The position numbers were made by a program, and so were the translations under genes. This document shows positions 44,386-53,653 of a stretch of DNA of 64,000 nucleotides, in pieces. The notes beneath the pieces are model-generated. The model had not been told where the DNA came from and did not search any database. It worked only from the letters and a program-made list of their open reading frames with translations. Every line of letters begins with the position of its first letter. Position 1 is the stretch's first letter. This DNA is from Pseudomonas asiatica. GTDB taxonomy: Bacteria > Pseudomonadota > Gammaproteobacteria > Pseudomonadales > Pseudomonadaceae. The stretch spans positions 2,046,001-2,110,000 of the forward strand of contig NZ_BLJF01000001.1 in the NCBI RefSeq assembly GCF_009932335.1, read 5' to 3'.

Positions 44386-45762
44386 TTACAGCCAGTTGAA
44401 AAAGGCTGTCAGCAGCGCCCCGCAAAGCGCCCCGACCAGCAGCATCGGCAGTACCACCAGCTCACGCCTCAGGCTGAACATATCCAGCTTGCGATTCACG
44501 TACACGATCAACACAAGGGTTGGCACGGTATGCAGGGCAACCCCCCAGATCGCCCAGTCAACGCCACCGATCGCCAGCAACAGTGGCAACAACCCCCACA
44601 ACGAGACCAGGCGGATGATGTTATCCATGGCCTGGTACTTGGTCAGGCCCAGGGCAATCCACACCTGATGAGCCAAGGTATAGCGCAATGTGAGGAACGA
44701 CAGCGAAAGAATGGCCATCATCGGGCCAGCTTCACGGTAGCGATCGTCGTACAGCCAACCGATCAGCAACGGGCTGGCGGTCAGGAAGCCACCACAGATG
44801 AACAGCACCAGCAGGTCGACCAGCAGGCGGAAGCGGTAATACAGGGCCTTGAGGCGCTCCTTGTCATCGGCCCGTGCCGCTTCGCTGAAGGCGGGCAGCG
44901 CCACCGCGCCGAAAACCTTCATCAGCGCGGTCTGCACGGCACCCAGGATCAACACGGCAATCGAATACACACCCAGTTGTGCCGCCGTCATGCTGGCGCC
45001 AAACCACATGCGGTCACCGTACATGGCCAACACGCCAACCATCGACGACAGCAAGATCCAGCGGCCGAACACGATCAGTTCGGTCAGCGCGCTGCGGTCC
45101 CACTGCAGGCGGTTGTCATGCCCCTCCAGGGCGGTGTGACCGAGCAGGGTCCAGGCCACGGCAGACACCAGGCCAGCGATCACCAGTGCCCACACCGAAT
45201 GGGTCAGGTAGCCCAGCACCAGCATCACCACCAGGCCGACCGCCTGCGAGGCCAGGTCCACCAGCACCACGCGCTTCTGTTGGAAAGTCCGTACCGCGAC
45301 ATCTATCTTGGTGGACTGAAAGCCCCAGATCACCGCCGACAGCCCGGTTGCCGCCAGCACCATCGGCAACACCGGTGCGGCATAGGTGGAGTCCGCCGGC
45401 CACAGCTCGGCGAGCTGGGCGAACCAGGCCCCCAAGGCCAGCAGCAAGGTCAGGGCGAACAGTACGAAGCCGCGGATGATCTGCACGGTCCATGCAGTAT
45501 TGAGAAAATCCGGGTCGTCACCGCGATGGCTCTGGATGATGTTCTGCCGCAGGCCGACATCGGACAGTAGATGCAGGAGTACCGAAACGGTGGTGGCGAT
45601 GACCATCACCCCGAACATTTCCGGCAGCAGCAAGCGGGCCATGATCAGGTTGCCGCCAAGGCGCATCACCTGTGACGCCACTTGTGCAACCAGGTTCCAT
45701 GACCCGGCCCTCAGGGCCCGCTTGCGCAGGCTCGCGGTGGCAGACACATCAATCGACGGCAT
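44386..45762 (-). CDS. Wzx-type polysaccharide flippase (PST family)
   Basis: 458 residues with about 12-14 membrane segments. The N-terminus SASLRKRALRAGSWNLVAQ-type amphipathic stretch followed by VMRLGGNLIMARLLLPEMFG is typical of the PST (MATE-like, polysaccharide transporter) flippases. It should flip the lipid-linked repeat unit to the periplasm, where the Wzy polymerase at 45859 acts. It is the first gene of the minus-strand block, 45 bases before the Tat mini-protein gene. It is divergent from wzy with a 96-base spacer, which has to hold promoters for both. The assignment is by membrane topology and context. Confidence 0.85.
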   Translation of the reverse strand: MPSIDVSATASLRKRALRAGSWNLVAQVASQVMRLGGNLIMARLLLPEMFGVMVIATTVSVLLHLLSDVGLRQNIIQSHRGDDPDFLNTAWTVQIIRGFVLFALTLLLALGAWFAQLAELWPADSTYAAPVLPMVLAATGLSAVIWGFQSTKIDVAVRTFQQKRVVLVDLASQAVGLVVMLVLGYLTHSVWALVIAGLVSAVAWTLLGHTALEGHDNRLQWDRSALTELIVFGRWILLSSMVGVLAMYGDRMWFGASMTAAQLGVYSIAVLILGAVQTALMKVFGAVALPAFSEAARADDKERLKALYYRFRLLVDLLVLFICGGFLTASPLLIGWLYDDRYREAGPMMAILSLSFLTLRYTLAHQVWIALGLTKYQAMDNIIRLVSLWGLLPLLLAIGGVDWAIWGVALHTVPTLVLIVYVNRKLDMFSLRRELVVLPMLLVGALCGALLTAFFNWL

Positions 45763-45858
45763 GAGAGCAATCTCTGACTGACTGGCTAAAAGGTCACTAT
45801 AGTTTCAATCAGCCACGACGCTAGCCGTTGCCCACCGATGCAAAGGTGCACATAGCCA

Positions 45859-47385
45859 ATGCCTGAACATTTTCGTGCGTTGATCGTCATCCTTTTTCTG
45901 GCGAGCGTGGTCTTCCTGCTGGCGCGGCGGCCTGCCACCGACCTGATTCCGCTGAGCGACTTCAAGCGCCGACGCAACCTGTGGTTCCTGCTTACCCTGC
46001 TGGCCTTCTTCTCGCACAGCTTCTGGCTGTACCTGGGTGCTGGCGCCGTCATCCTGTACATCGCCGGGCGCCGCGAACACAACCCCATGGCGCTGTTCTA
46101 CATGCTGCTGTTCCTGATCCCGCCGGCTTCGGTGCAGGTGCCCGGGTTTGGCGTGGTCAATTACCTGGTCGACCTCAACCATATCCGCCTGCTGGCCTTG
46201 TGCGTGCTGTTGCCGGCGGCGCTGGCCCTGCGCCGGCAAGGCGACACCCTGCGCTTCGGCCGCACCTGGCCCGACAGGTTGTTGGCGGCCGGCCTGCTGC
46301 TGATGAGCGTGCTGTACCTGCGCGAGACCACCCTGACCGACACCCTGCGCCAGACGCTGTACCTGTTTGTCGACGTGTTACTGCCGTATTACGTGGCCAG
46401 CCGTGGCCTGCGCCAGATCAGCGACTTCAAGGACACCCTGCTGGCCTTCGTGCTTGCCTCATTCGTTCTGGCCCTGATCGGCGTGGCCGAGTACGTGCGC
46501 CACTGGCTGCTGTACAGTGCCCTGGTCGACGCCATGGGCGTGCCGTGGAGCATGTCCGGCTACCTGAGCCGTGGCGGTTCGCTGCGCGCCAGCGTTACCA
46601 CCGGGCAGGCGATTGCCCTGGGTTATGTGATGAGCGTGGCCATCGGCCTGTTCCTTTTCGTCCAGGGTTACGTGCGCCGCCCCCTGCAGCGGGCCCTGGG
46701 CGCCCTGCTGCTGGCCGCAGGGCTGTTCGCGCCACTGTCACGCGGCCCGTGGATCGGTGCCGTGGTCATCGTGGTGGTGTTCATCGCCCTGGGCAAAGGT
46801 GCGGTCAGGCGCCTGGCGCTGCTCGCTGCGGCCGGCATGCTGGCCCTGCCCTTGCTGACCATCGTGCCCGGTGGCGACAAGGTACTGGACATGCTGCCGT
46901 TCATCGGCAACCTCGAGAAAGAGAACATCACTTACCGCGAACGGCTGATGGACAACTCGTGGATCGTCATCCAGCGCAACCCGTTGTTCGGCTCGTTCGA
47001 CTTCCGCAACACCCCGGAAATGCAATCGATGATCCAGGGTGACGGCATCATCGACATCGTCAACACCTATATAAACCTGGCACTGCGGGTCGGGCTGGTC
47101 GGGCTGGGCCTGTTCGTGGCGTTCTTCGCTGCCGTACTGCACGGTATCCGCAAGGCCATGCGCAGTTTCCCCGACAAGGACGACGAGCGACGCCAGCTCG
47201 GCCGGGCATTGCTGGCGACACTGATCGGCATCCTGGTGATCATCTTCACCGTCAGCAGCATCACCTTCATCCCGGTGGTGTACTGGACTGTCGCCGGACT
47301 GGGCGTGGCCTATGTCCAGATGGTTCGCAAGCTGCACAACAGCCAGGCCATCGCGCTGGCCGACCCCGCCCTTCAACCCAGGTGA
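45859..47385 (+). CDS. Wzy-like polymerase / O-antigen ligase family protein
   Basis: 508 residues with about 10-12 membrane segments. A large periplasmic loop with ENITYRERLMDNSWIVIQRN and RNTPEMQSMIQGDG lies near the C-terminal third, typical of the O-antigen ligase (Wzy_C) domain. It either polymerises the exopolysaccharide repeat unit or ligates it to an acceptor. In this locus, with Wzx, Wzz and export genes, polymerase is more likely. The GH5-like gene follows at an overlap of a few bases (stop TGA at 47383-47385, next ATG at 47391). Confidence 0.85.
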   Translation: MPEHFRALIVILFLASVVFLLARRPATDLIPLSDFKRRRNLWFLLTLLAFFSHSFWLYLGAGAVILYIAGRREHNPMALFYMLLFLIPPASVQVPGFGVVNYLVDLNHIRLLALCVLLPAALALRRQGDTLRFGRTWPDRLLAAGLLLMSVLYLRETTLTDTLRQTLYLFVDVLLPYYVASRGLRQISDFKDTLLAFVLASFVLALIGVAEYVRHWLLYSALVDAMGVPWSMSGYLSRGGSLRASVTTGQAIALGYVMSVAIGLFLFVQGYVRRPLQRALGALLLAAGLFAPLSRGPWIGAVVIVVVFIALGKGAVRRLALLAAAGMLALPLLTIVPGGDKVLDMLPFIGNLEKENITYRERLMDNSWIVIQRNPLFGSFDFRNTPEMQSMIQGDGIIDIVNTYINLALRVGLVGLGLFVAFFAAVLHGIRKAMRSFPDKDDERRQLGRALLATLIGILVIIFTVSSITFIPVVYWTVAGLGVAYVQMVRKLHNSQAIALADPALQPR

Positions 47386-47390
47386 CGCCT

Positions 47391-50006
47391 ATGAACCTGC
47401 TCCCCCTGCGCCGCTGGGGTTTTCAAACCCTGCTGCGGGTTTCGGCCATCGCCGGCCTGACCTCACTGCCGCTCACCGGCTGGGCCTCAGCGTGGCAAGT
47501 CAGTGTCGATGAACAGAACGGCCTGCCCTTGGTGACCCGCGGTGGTGGGCCAGTGATGAAAGCCAAGTTCGACTTCTGGGCGGCCAACTGGAGCTGGACC
47601 GGTTTTTCCACCACGTTCAAGGTAGTTGGCCCCGGCCACTACACGCTGCTGGGCAAGAACAAGGAACTGGACTTCGATCTGGCGGCGGATATCCGCAAGG
47701 AGCAGGCGCAAACCCTGGGCTGGGCCTTCGACCTCGAGGCCCACAGCCGCCAGGCCGGAGTAATGGGCGGTGGCATGGTGTTCGAGTTCGACCCTGGGCA
47801 AATTGCCGGGGGCATGGGTGCACCGCAGCTGCTGCCCGGCAACCGTGGCTGGTCATGGGGCAAGGCTGACCAGGGCCGACGCATCGAAATGCGCTTCGAC
47901 CCGCCGCTGGCCAAGGTGTATTTCGAGCGCGGCAACCCGTCCGAACTGCGTGCGTTCATTTACAGCGACCCGATCAACGCTGGTCGGCAGCAGATCAAGG
48001 CGGTGCTGAACATCACCGGCGACATCGACCTGGGTCCCACGCCCAGCGAACGCTTCGGCCTGGCCGACCCCGCCGGTTGGCCCGACGACCAACTGGACTG
48101 GCGCACCTCGCCCGTGGACCTGTCATTCCTCAACGCCCCGGAAAAGCCTGCCGGCAAGCATGGCTTCGTCAAGGCCGTCGGCGAGCAGCTGATGTTCGAA
48201 AACAACACCCCAGTGCGCTTCTGGGGCACCAACCTGTCCGCCTATTCGCTGTTCAAGAGCCCCGACGAAGAAATCCGCCAACAGGCCAAGCGCCTGTCGG
48301 CACTGGGGTTCAACCTGGTGCGTTTGCATCACCACGACTCGCCCTGGGTCAGCCCGAACGTGTTCGGCGACGGCACCCTGGTGCGCGATACCCAGCAGCT
48401 CAGTGCCGAATCGCTGCGCAAGCTCGATTTGTGGATCAAGGCGCTCAAGGACGAGGGCATCTATATCTGGCTGGACCTGCACGTGCAGCGGGCGCTTACT
48501 GCCAATGACAATATCGATGACTTCAAGGAACTGGCCAAGGGTGAGAGCCAGGTCGACCTGAAGGGTTACGCCTATGTGAACCGAAGCATCCAACAGGCGA
48601 TGAAACGCTTTGCCGAGCAGTACCTGACTCATGTGAATGAATACACCGGCCTGGCTTACAAGGACGACCCCGCCATCGCTGCCGTGCTGCTCACCAATGA
48701 GAACGACCTCACCCAGCATTATGGTAACGCCCTGATGCCGAACAAGGACGTGCCGCGCCATAGCGAGCGCTACATGGAAGCGGCCAAAGCCTTCGCCAAA
48801 CAATATGACCTGCCCACCGACCTCACCTGGCGCGCCTGGGAGCATGGCCCTTCGAAGCTGTTTCTCAACGACCTGGAACAGCGCTTCAACACCGACATGA
48901 TCACTCACCTGCGCGGCCTCGGCGTGAAAGTGCCGATCGCCACCACCAGTACCTGGGGCGGCAATGGCCTGAGCGCGCTGCCGGCACTGACCACAGGCGA
49001 TGTCATCGATGCCCATGGCTACGGTGCCAATGGCCAATTGGAGAAGAACCCGTTGACCAGCGACGGCGTGATCGACTGGCTCGCTGCCGCCCAGGTAGTC
49101 GGCAAGCCGCTGACCGTCACCGAGTGGAACGCCGAACCCTTCCCGCTGCCCGACCGCCACTCGCTGCCGCTGTACGTGGCCGGCACCGCTGCCCACCAGG
49201 GCTGGGACGCCATGATGCAGTACGCTTACAGCCAGCAGGCCTTCAACCCTGGCTGGCGCACGGCGGATAACTGGCACGCGTACAACGACCCGGCGATGAT
49301 CGCCACCCTGCCCGCTGCCGCCCTGCTCTATCGCCGTGCGGATGTGAAGCCGGCCACTACCCGATACGTGTTCGCGCCGACGCCCGCCACCCTGTACAAC
49401 CAGGAGATCACTCCGCGCAACTCGCCACTGCTGCGCACGGCCATGGAAAAGGGCCAACTGCAGATCGCCCTGCCACAGACGCCGGAGTTGCCCTGGCTGA
49501 AACCCGCCGCCATCCCTGCCGGTGCGCAGGTACTGCAGGACCCGGAGCAGTCCTTGCTACCGGCCGACGCCACGGAAGCGGTCAGCGATACGGGCGAACT
49601 CAAGCGCAACTGGCAACAGGGCATCTATACCATCGATACACCGCTGACCCAGGCCGCCACCGGATGGCTGGGAGGTCGCTTGATCAGCCTGGGCGCCATC
49701 CAGGTGCAAGCACGAACGCCGTACGCCAGCGTCGTGGTGCAAAGCCTGGACGGCAACCCCCTGGGCCAGTCGCGCGAACTGCTGCTGTCGCTGGGTACCC
49801 GGGCCGTGCCCAAGGCCGATGACAAGACACCGTTCAACGTAGAGCCGCTTGCCGGCACCTTGAGCATCAAGGCGCCTGCTGGCCTGAAGCTGTTCGCCCG
49901 GGATGCACAGGCCCAGTTGAAACCCTTGCCGATGGCTTACCAGGATGGACGCTACAGCATCACGTTCGACGGCAAGTACATGTCCAACTGGCTGTTCTTG
50001 AAATAG
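47391..50006 (+). CDS. Secreted GH5-like glycoside hydrolase of the exopolysaccharide locus
   Basis: 871 residues from ATG 47391, with AGGTGA six bases upstream. The GTG at 47382 would add only three residues. A signal peptide ends in the LTGWASAW region. The catalytic (beta/alpha)8 domain has the GH5-type acid/base Glu437 (AVLLTNENDL) and the nucleophile Glu578 (LTVTEWNAEP). Further conserved parts are FNLVRLHHHDSPW and IDAHGYGANG. The N-terminal ~220 residues and the C-terminal ~200 are beta-rich and not recognised. It may cut or edit the polysaccharide during export, as in other Wzy-type loci. Substrate unknown. Confidence 0.85.
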   Translation: MNLLPLRRWGFQTLLRVSAIAGLTSLPLTGWASAWQVSVDEQNGLPLVTRGGGPVMKAKFDFWAANWSWTGFSTTFKVVGPGHYTLLGKNKELDFDLAADIRKEQAQTLGWAFDLEAHSRQAGVMGGGMVFEFDPGQIAGGMGAPQLLPGNRGWSWGKADQGRRIEMRFDPPLAKVYFERGNPSELRAFIYSDPINAGRQQIKAVLNITGDIDLGPTPSERFGLADPAGWPDDQLDWRTSPVDLSFLNAPEKPAGKHGFVKAVGEQLMFENNTPVRFWGTNLSAYSLFKSPDEEIRQQAKRLSALGFNLVRLHHHDSPWVSPNVFGDGTLVRDTQQLSAESLRKLDLWIKALKDEGIYIWLDLHVQRALTANDNIDDFKELAKGESQVDLKGYAYVNRSIQQAMKRFAEQYLTHVNEYTGLAYKDDPAIAAVLLTNENDLTQHYGNALMPNKDVPRHSERYMEAAKAFAKQYDLPTDLTWRAWEHGPSKLFLNDLEQRFNTDMITHLRGLGVKVPIATTSTWGGNGLSALPALTTGDVIDAHGYGANGQLEKNPLTSDGVIDWLAAAQVVGKPLTVTEWNAEPFPLPDRHSLPLYVAGTAAHQGWDAMMQYAYSQQAFNPGWRTADNWHAYNDPAMIATLPAAALLYRRADVKPATTRYVFAPTPATLYNQEITPRNSPLLRTAMEKGQLQIALPQTPELPWLKPAAIPAGAQVLQDPEQSLLPADATEAVSDTGELKRNWQQGIYTIDTPLTQAATGWLGGRLISLGAIQVQARTPYASVVVQSLDGNPLGQSRELLLSLGTRAVPKADDKTPFNVEPLAGTLSIKAPAGLKLFARDAQAQLKPLPMAYQDGRYSITFDGKYMSNWLFLK

Positions 50007-50085
50007 GGCATATGGCCATCTACCCTCACAACAGTCCTGTAGCTGAAAAGCGCAGCTGTACAACAGCAGAGTCCAGGAGGCATGG

Positions 50086-51063
50086 ATGAAGTTTCTGGTT
50101 GTCGGTGGCGCAGGCTACATTGGCTCGCACATGGTCAAGCACCTGCTCGGTACAGGCCATGAGGTGGTGGTGGCGGACCTCGTCTCGCCCGGCCCCGGCG
50201 TCCAGTGGGCGAAACTGGACATCGCCGACGAACCCGCCCTGGATGTGCTGTTCGGTGTTTGCCGCTTCGATGCCGTGTTCCACTTTGCCTCGTTCATCCA
50301 GGTGGGCGAGTCGGTCAGCGTGCCCGGCAAGTACTACCAGAACAATGTCGCGGCCACCCTTTCCCTCCTGCAGGCCATGGTGAATGCCGGTATCAGGCAC
50401 CTGGTGTTTTCTTCCAGCGCAGCCGTCTACGGCAACCCGCAGTACGTGCCGATCGACGAAGCGCATGCCAAGGGGCCGATCAACCCGTATGGGTTGAGCA
50501 AATGGATGGTCGAGCAGATTCTCGAGGACTTCGACCGGGCCTATGGCTTGAAGTCGGTATGCCTGCGTTACTTCAACGCAGCGGGCGCAGACCCGGAGGG
50601 CCAGCTGGGAGAGCGTCATGAACCCGAAACCCACCTGATCCCGCTGATCCTGCAGGCCGCTTCGGGCCGGCGTGATGCAGTAACGGTGTTTGGCCGCGAC
50701 TACGACACGCCGGATGGCACCTGCATACGCGACTATGTGCATGTGGCCGACCTGGCGGCGGCTCATGCACTGGCGGTGGATTACCTGCTGGCGGGTGGCG
50801 AGCGAACTGCGTTCAACCTGGGCAACGGGCTGGGCTTTTCGGTGCAGCAGGTGATCGATACGGCCCGGGCGGTGACTGGCCGGCAGATCCGCACCCTCGA
50901 CGCCCCCCGCCGCCCCGGCGACCCGCCCCGATTGGTGGCGGATGCTGGCAAGGCCATGCACATGCTGGGCTGGCGGCCGGAGTTTGCCACGCTGGAGTCG
51001 ATTGTGCGGCATGCGTGGCAGTGGGAGTTGCAGTACCCCTGGGCTCGCTACCCCACAAGCTGA
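50086..51063 (+). CDS. galE: UDP-glucose 4-epimerase
   Basis: 325 residues. The NAD-binding start is LVVGGAGYIGSHMVKHLLG. The active-site Ser-Tyr-Lys is in FSSSAAVYGNP and NPYGLSKWMVEQ, and the substrate loop is LRYFNAAGADPEG. It interconverts UDP-glucose and UDP-galactose, so it supplies a galactose donor for the glycosyltransferases. It is 79 bases downstream of the glycosidase and ends the plus-strand block. The N-acetyl sugar epimerase activity of some homologues is not excluded. Confidence 0.93.
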   Translation: MKFLVVGGAGYIGSHMVKHLLGTGHEVVVADLVSPGPGVQWAKLDIADEPALDVLFGVCRFDAVFHFASFIQVGESVSVPGKYYQNNVAATLSLLQAMVNAGIRHLVFSSSAAVYGNPQYVPIDEAHAKGPINPYGLSKWMVEQILEDFDRAYGLKSVCLRYFNAAGADPEGQLGERHEPETHLIPLILQAASGRRDAVTVFGRDYDTPDGTCIRDYVHVADLAAAHALAVDYLLAGGERTAFNLGNGLGFSVQQVIDTARAVTGRQIRTLDAPRRPGDPPRLVADAGKAMHMLGWRPEFATLESIVRHAWQWELQYPWARYPTS

Positions 51064-51078
51064 AAAGAGTGCGCCATA

Positions 51079-51166
51079 CCTGTGGGAGCGGGCGCGCCCG
51101 CGAACACCGGCGCAGCCGGTGCCATCCACCGCGTCGCCTGCTTCGCGGGCATGCCCGCTCCCACAG
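51079..51166. repeat. Inverted REP pair with conserved spacer (GGAGCGGGCGCGCCCGCGAA class)
   Basis: GTGGGAGCGGGCGCGCCCGC at the left and GCGGGCATGCCCGCTCCCAC at the right. The spacer between them (CGAACACCGGCGCAGCCGGT, then GCCATCCACCGCG) is almost the same as in the pair at 61662-61747, so the whole unit, not only the REPs, is conserved. Confidence 0.85.
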
Positions 51167-51198
51167 AGACCCCACCAGCTGAAGGAATGCGCTGTACC

Positions 51199-51240
51199 TG
51201 TAGGAGCGGCCTTGTGTCGCGATGGGCTGCGAAGCAGCCC
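51199..51240. repeat. Single REP element with stem (GGAGCGGCCTTGTGTCGCGA class)
   Basis: GTAGGAGCGGCCTTGTGTCG followed by CGATGGGCTGCGAAGCAGCCC. It lies just before the end of the kinase gene, between convergent genes. Confidence 0.75.
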
Positions 51241-51254
51241 AACAATACCGAGAC

Positions 51255-52061
51255 TCAATAATAGGTTCGAGGCTGCTCGTCAGCTTTGTTCAATACCGTT
51301 CCCACCAGGTTCACCCTTGCCAGGTGATGCAGGCAATCCTCGATCTCCTTCCTGTTGTTCATACCGTTGGCCACCACCAGCAGCACACAGTCGAACTTGG
51401 GTATCACGGTGATCGCATCGTCAGAACTGAGCAATGGCGGCAAATCGAAAATGCAGATGCGCGACTCGTATCGGTTGCGTAGTTCGCTGATCAGGTTGCT
51501 CACTTTGGGCGACGACAGCATTTCGGTGGACAACGGCACCGGCACCCGCGTGGGCAGTACCACGAACCGAGGCAAGGTCGGGTTGACCAGGCAGTCCTGC
51601 AACTCGGCCTTGTCCGTCAGAAACTCGTTCAACGACTGGTCCATGGGCAGGCCCAGGCTGCTGCCAACCTTGGGTCGACGCAGGTCGAAGTCCACCAGCA
51701 AAGCGGTCTTGGTGGTGTGGTGGGCGATGCTCATGGCCAGGTTGATCGCCAGCACCGTCTTGCCCGCTTCAGGGGTTGGCGAGGTGATGGCCAGGGTTCG
51801 CCAGCCATTCTCGTCCATGGTCCTGAGCACTTGCGTGCGCAGCAGGTCGATCGGCCCGTTCATGTTGGAGTTCTTGTTGTAGGCGACGATACGGTGACGC
51901 TCCAGGTGCTCCGCGCGCAGCGGCACCACCTTGGTGTTCACGTAATCGAACTGGCCAGGCACTTCCGCCAGTCCCGTACCAGGGGCGGGTGACAAGGCCT
52001 GCGGGGTACCCGGGGTAACCTGGTGAAGATTATTGCCAACAGCCGGCTTGGTCCTGTCCAT
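51255..52061 (-). CDS. CpsD/CapB-type polysaccharide co-polymerase tyrosine kinase
   Basis: 268 residues from ATG 52061, with GGGAAG upstream. The Walker A is the atypical SPTPEAGKTVLAINLAMS, then Walker A' LLVDFDLRRPKVG, and Walker B-like RICIFDLPPLL. The C-terminal tail ends in two tyrosines (RTYY), shorter than the usual tyrosine cluster. BY-kinases pair with Wzz-type membrane proteins and control chain length by phosphorylation cycles. Here the Wzz gene is separate, ten bases upstream in the same operon, so this is a split pair as in Gram-positive-type CpsCD. Confidence 0.85.
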   Translation of the reverse strand: MDRTKPAVGNNLHQVTPGTPQALSPAPGTGLAEVPGQFDYVNTKVVPLRAEHLERHRIVAYNKNSNMNGPIDLLRTQVLRTMDENGWRTLAITSPTPEAGKTVLAINLAMSIAHHTTKTALLVDFDLRRPKVGSSLGLPMDQSLNEFLTDKAELQDCLVNPTLPRFVVLPTRVPVPLSTEMLSSPKVSNLISELRNRYESRICIFDLPPLLSSDDAITVIPKFDCVLLVVANGMNNRKEIEDCLHHLARVNLVGTVLNKADEQPRTYY

Positions 52062-52071
52062 CACTGCTTCC

Positions 52072-53634
52072 CTATGCAAACCGAGACATGACTTTGAACA
52101 ACAGCACATCCAGTGGCATGTAGAACACGTGCACCAGCACTACCATGATAGCCGCCAGCGCCAGTGCCGCCACGATCAGCCAGTTGCGCCAACGCTTGCG
52201 CCTGGCCACATCGGCCTTGGTATCGATGTATGGCAGCGCCACCAGCACCCGCCTGCCCAGCAGGTTCTCCAGTGCACCGACGCCGCGAATGCGCTGGTTG
52301 AACATCTCCAGCAGCATCACCAGCGCACCGCCACCTGCCGGTGCCAGCACCAGGCCCAGCGCAGCGATCTTCTTGCGGTTGGGCTTGATCGGTTTCTCGG
52401 GCATCAGCGGTGGTTCAAGCAGTACAAAGCGCTCGGCCTTGTTCTCCTGTTCCAGGCTTTCGGTAATCTTCGCGCCCATTTCCTTGGCGCGGATTTCCTC
52501 GTACTTCTTGCGCGCGTTGTCGTGGTCACGCATCAAGGTCACCAGGCCACGCTCGACCTGCGGCGCCTCGAGGATCTCGGCCTCGTAGCCTTCCATCTTG
52601 CGGGTCAACTCGCGCTTTTGCTCGGCCAGCGAAGCAATGCGCTCCTGTGCCGCGCTCATCTTGGCGCGCACGCGGGCGACATCGAGGCCGACCGTGGAGG
52701 CCGCTGCCGTGCGATTGCCACTGGCTTCGAGCGCCTGGATCCTGCGCTTGACCGCCACCACATCGGGGTGGGCTTCCTTGTAGCGGCTCAACAGCCGGGC
52801 ATATTCGGCCTTCAGGCTGGGCAGGTCCTGGGGCTGCTCGGCACCGGCCGCCCTGGGGCCTTCGCCGGCCTTGGTTGCCAGCCCGGCATTGGCCGCGGAC
52901 AGTTCCAGCTCAAGGTAACGCAGTTCTTCCTGGGCGGCCTTGTAATCACGGTCGACCTCGCGGAACTCCAGCTCCGACCGTGACAGCATGTTCATGCGCA
53001 AGGTCTGGTGCTCGGGCAAGGCGTTGGCGTGGGCCTGCTTGAAATCCGCCAGCTGGTTTTCCAGGTTGGCCAGCTCGGCACCCAGCTTGTTCGCCTCCTG
53101 GGTGAGGAACTCGGTGGTTTCGTTGGCCCGCTCGGTACGCTGCTTGAGGTTCTCGTTGAGGAACAGCGTCACCAACTCATCGGCGACTTCCTTGGCCACC
53201 TCGGGCTGCTTGTGCTCGAAGGACACATTGAACGCCACGGTCGCTTCACCCCGCCCGCGCACGTATGTGGTAAGGGTTTCGACGACGATGGCGCTGCGCA
53301 TGTGGTCGATCTTGTCGCTATCGCTGAAACGCTTGTCGGGAAACAGGTTGTACTTGTCGATGATGCGCAGCAGGTTCTCGCGGGTCATCACCCGCTGGCG
53401 AATCACTTCGATGCGTTCATCGGCAAAGCTGGTGTTGTTGGTCGACACCAGCTCAGGGGAAATCTGCTGCGACTCCACCAGGATGGTGCCGGTCGATTGG
53501 TAGATCGGCGGCACCATCACCGCGACTGCAACGGTCGCGGCCAGGATGACTACGATGCTCACCCCCAATAACAGGGCCCTGTCCTTGATTATGGCAATGT
53601 AATCTCTGAGGGAGAGCTCGTAGTCAGACTTCAT
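52072..53634 (-). CDS. Wzz/GumC-type chain-length determinant protein
   Basis: 520 residues. The first membrane helix is GVSIVVILAATVAVAVMVPP, with the Wzz signature PPIYQSTGTILVESQQI, and the second is near WLIVAALALAAIMVVLVHVF. A long periplasmic coiled-coil region (about 150-400, LTQEANKLGAELANLENQLA) lies between them. It lacks a fused kinase domain, and the separate CpsD gene follows after ten bases. It sets chain length and links synthesis to export. Confidence 0.9.
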   Translation of the reverse strand: MKSDYELSLRDYIAIIKDRALLLGVSIVVILAATVAVAVMVPPIYQSTGTILVESQQISPELVSTNNTSFADERIEVIRQRVMTRENLLRIIDKYNLFPDKRFSDSDKIDHMRSAIVVETLTTYVRGRGEATVAFNVSFEHKQPEVAKEVADELVTLFLNENLKQRTERANETTEFLTQEANKLGAELANLENQLADFKQAHANALPEHQTLRMNMLSRSELEFREVDRDYKAAQEELRYLELELSAANAGLATKAGEGPRAAGAEQPQDLPSLKAEYARLLSRYKEAHPDVVAVKRRIQALEASGNRTAAASTVGLDVARVRAKMSAAQERIASLAEQKRELTRKMEGYEAEILEAPQVERGLVTLMRDHDNARKKYEEIRAKEMGAKITESLEQENKAERFVLLEPPLMPEKPIKPNRKKIAALGLVLAPAGGGALVMLLEMFNQRIRGVGALENLLGRRVLVALPYIDTKADVARRKRWRNWLIVAALALAAIMVVLVHVFYMPLDVLLFKVMSRFA

Positions 53635-53653
53635 GGGGCCACCTGCCTGAAGT

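Noticed and set aside
45859..47385. Polymerase gene as a possible exosortase for the CTERM-like mini-protein
   Set aside because: It has the length and the large periplasmic loop of an O-antigen ligase/Wzy protein, and I see no exosortase Cys-Arg-His signature.
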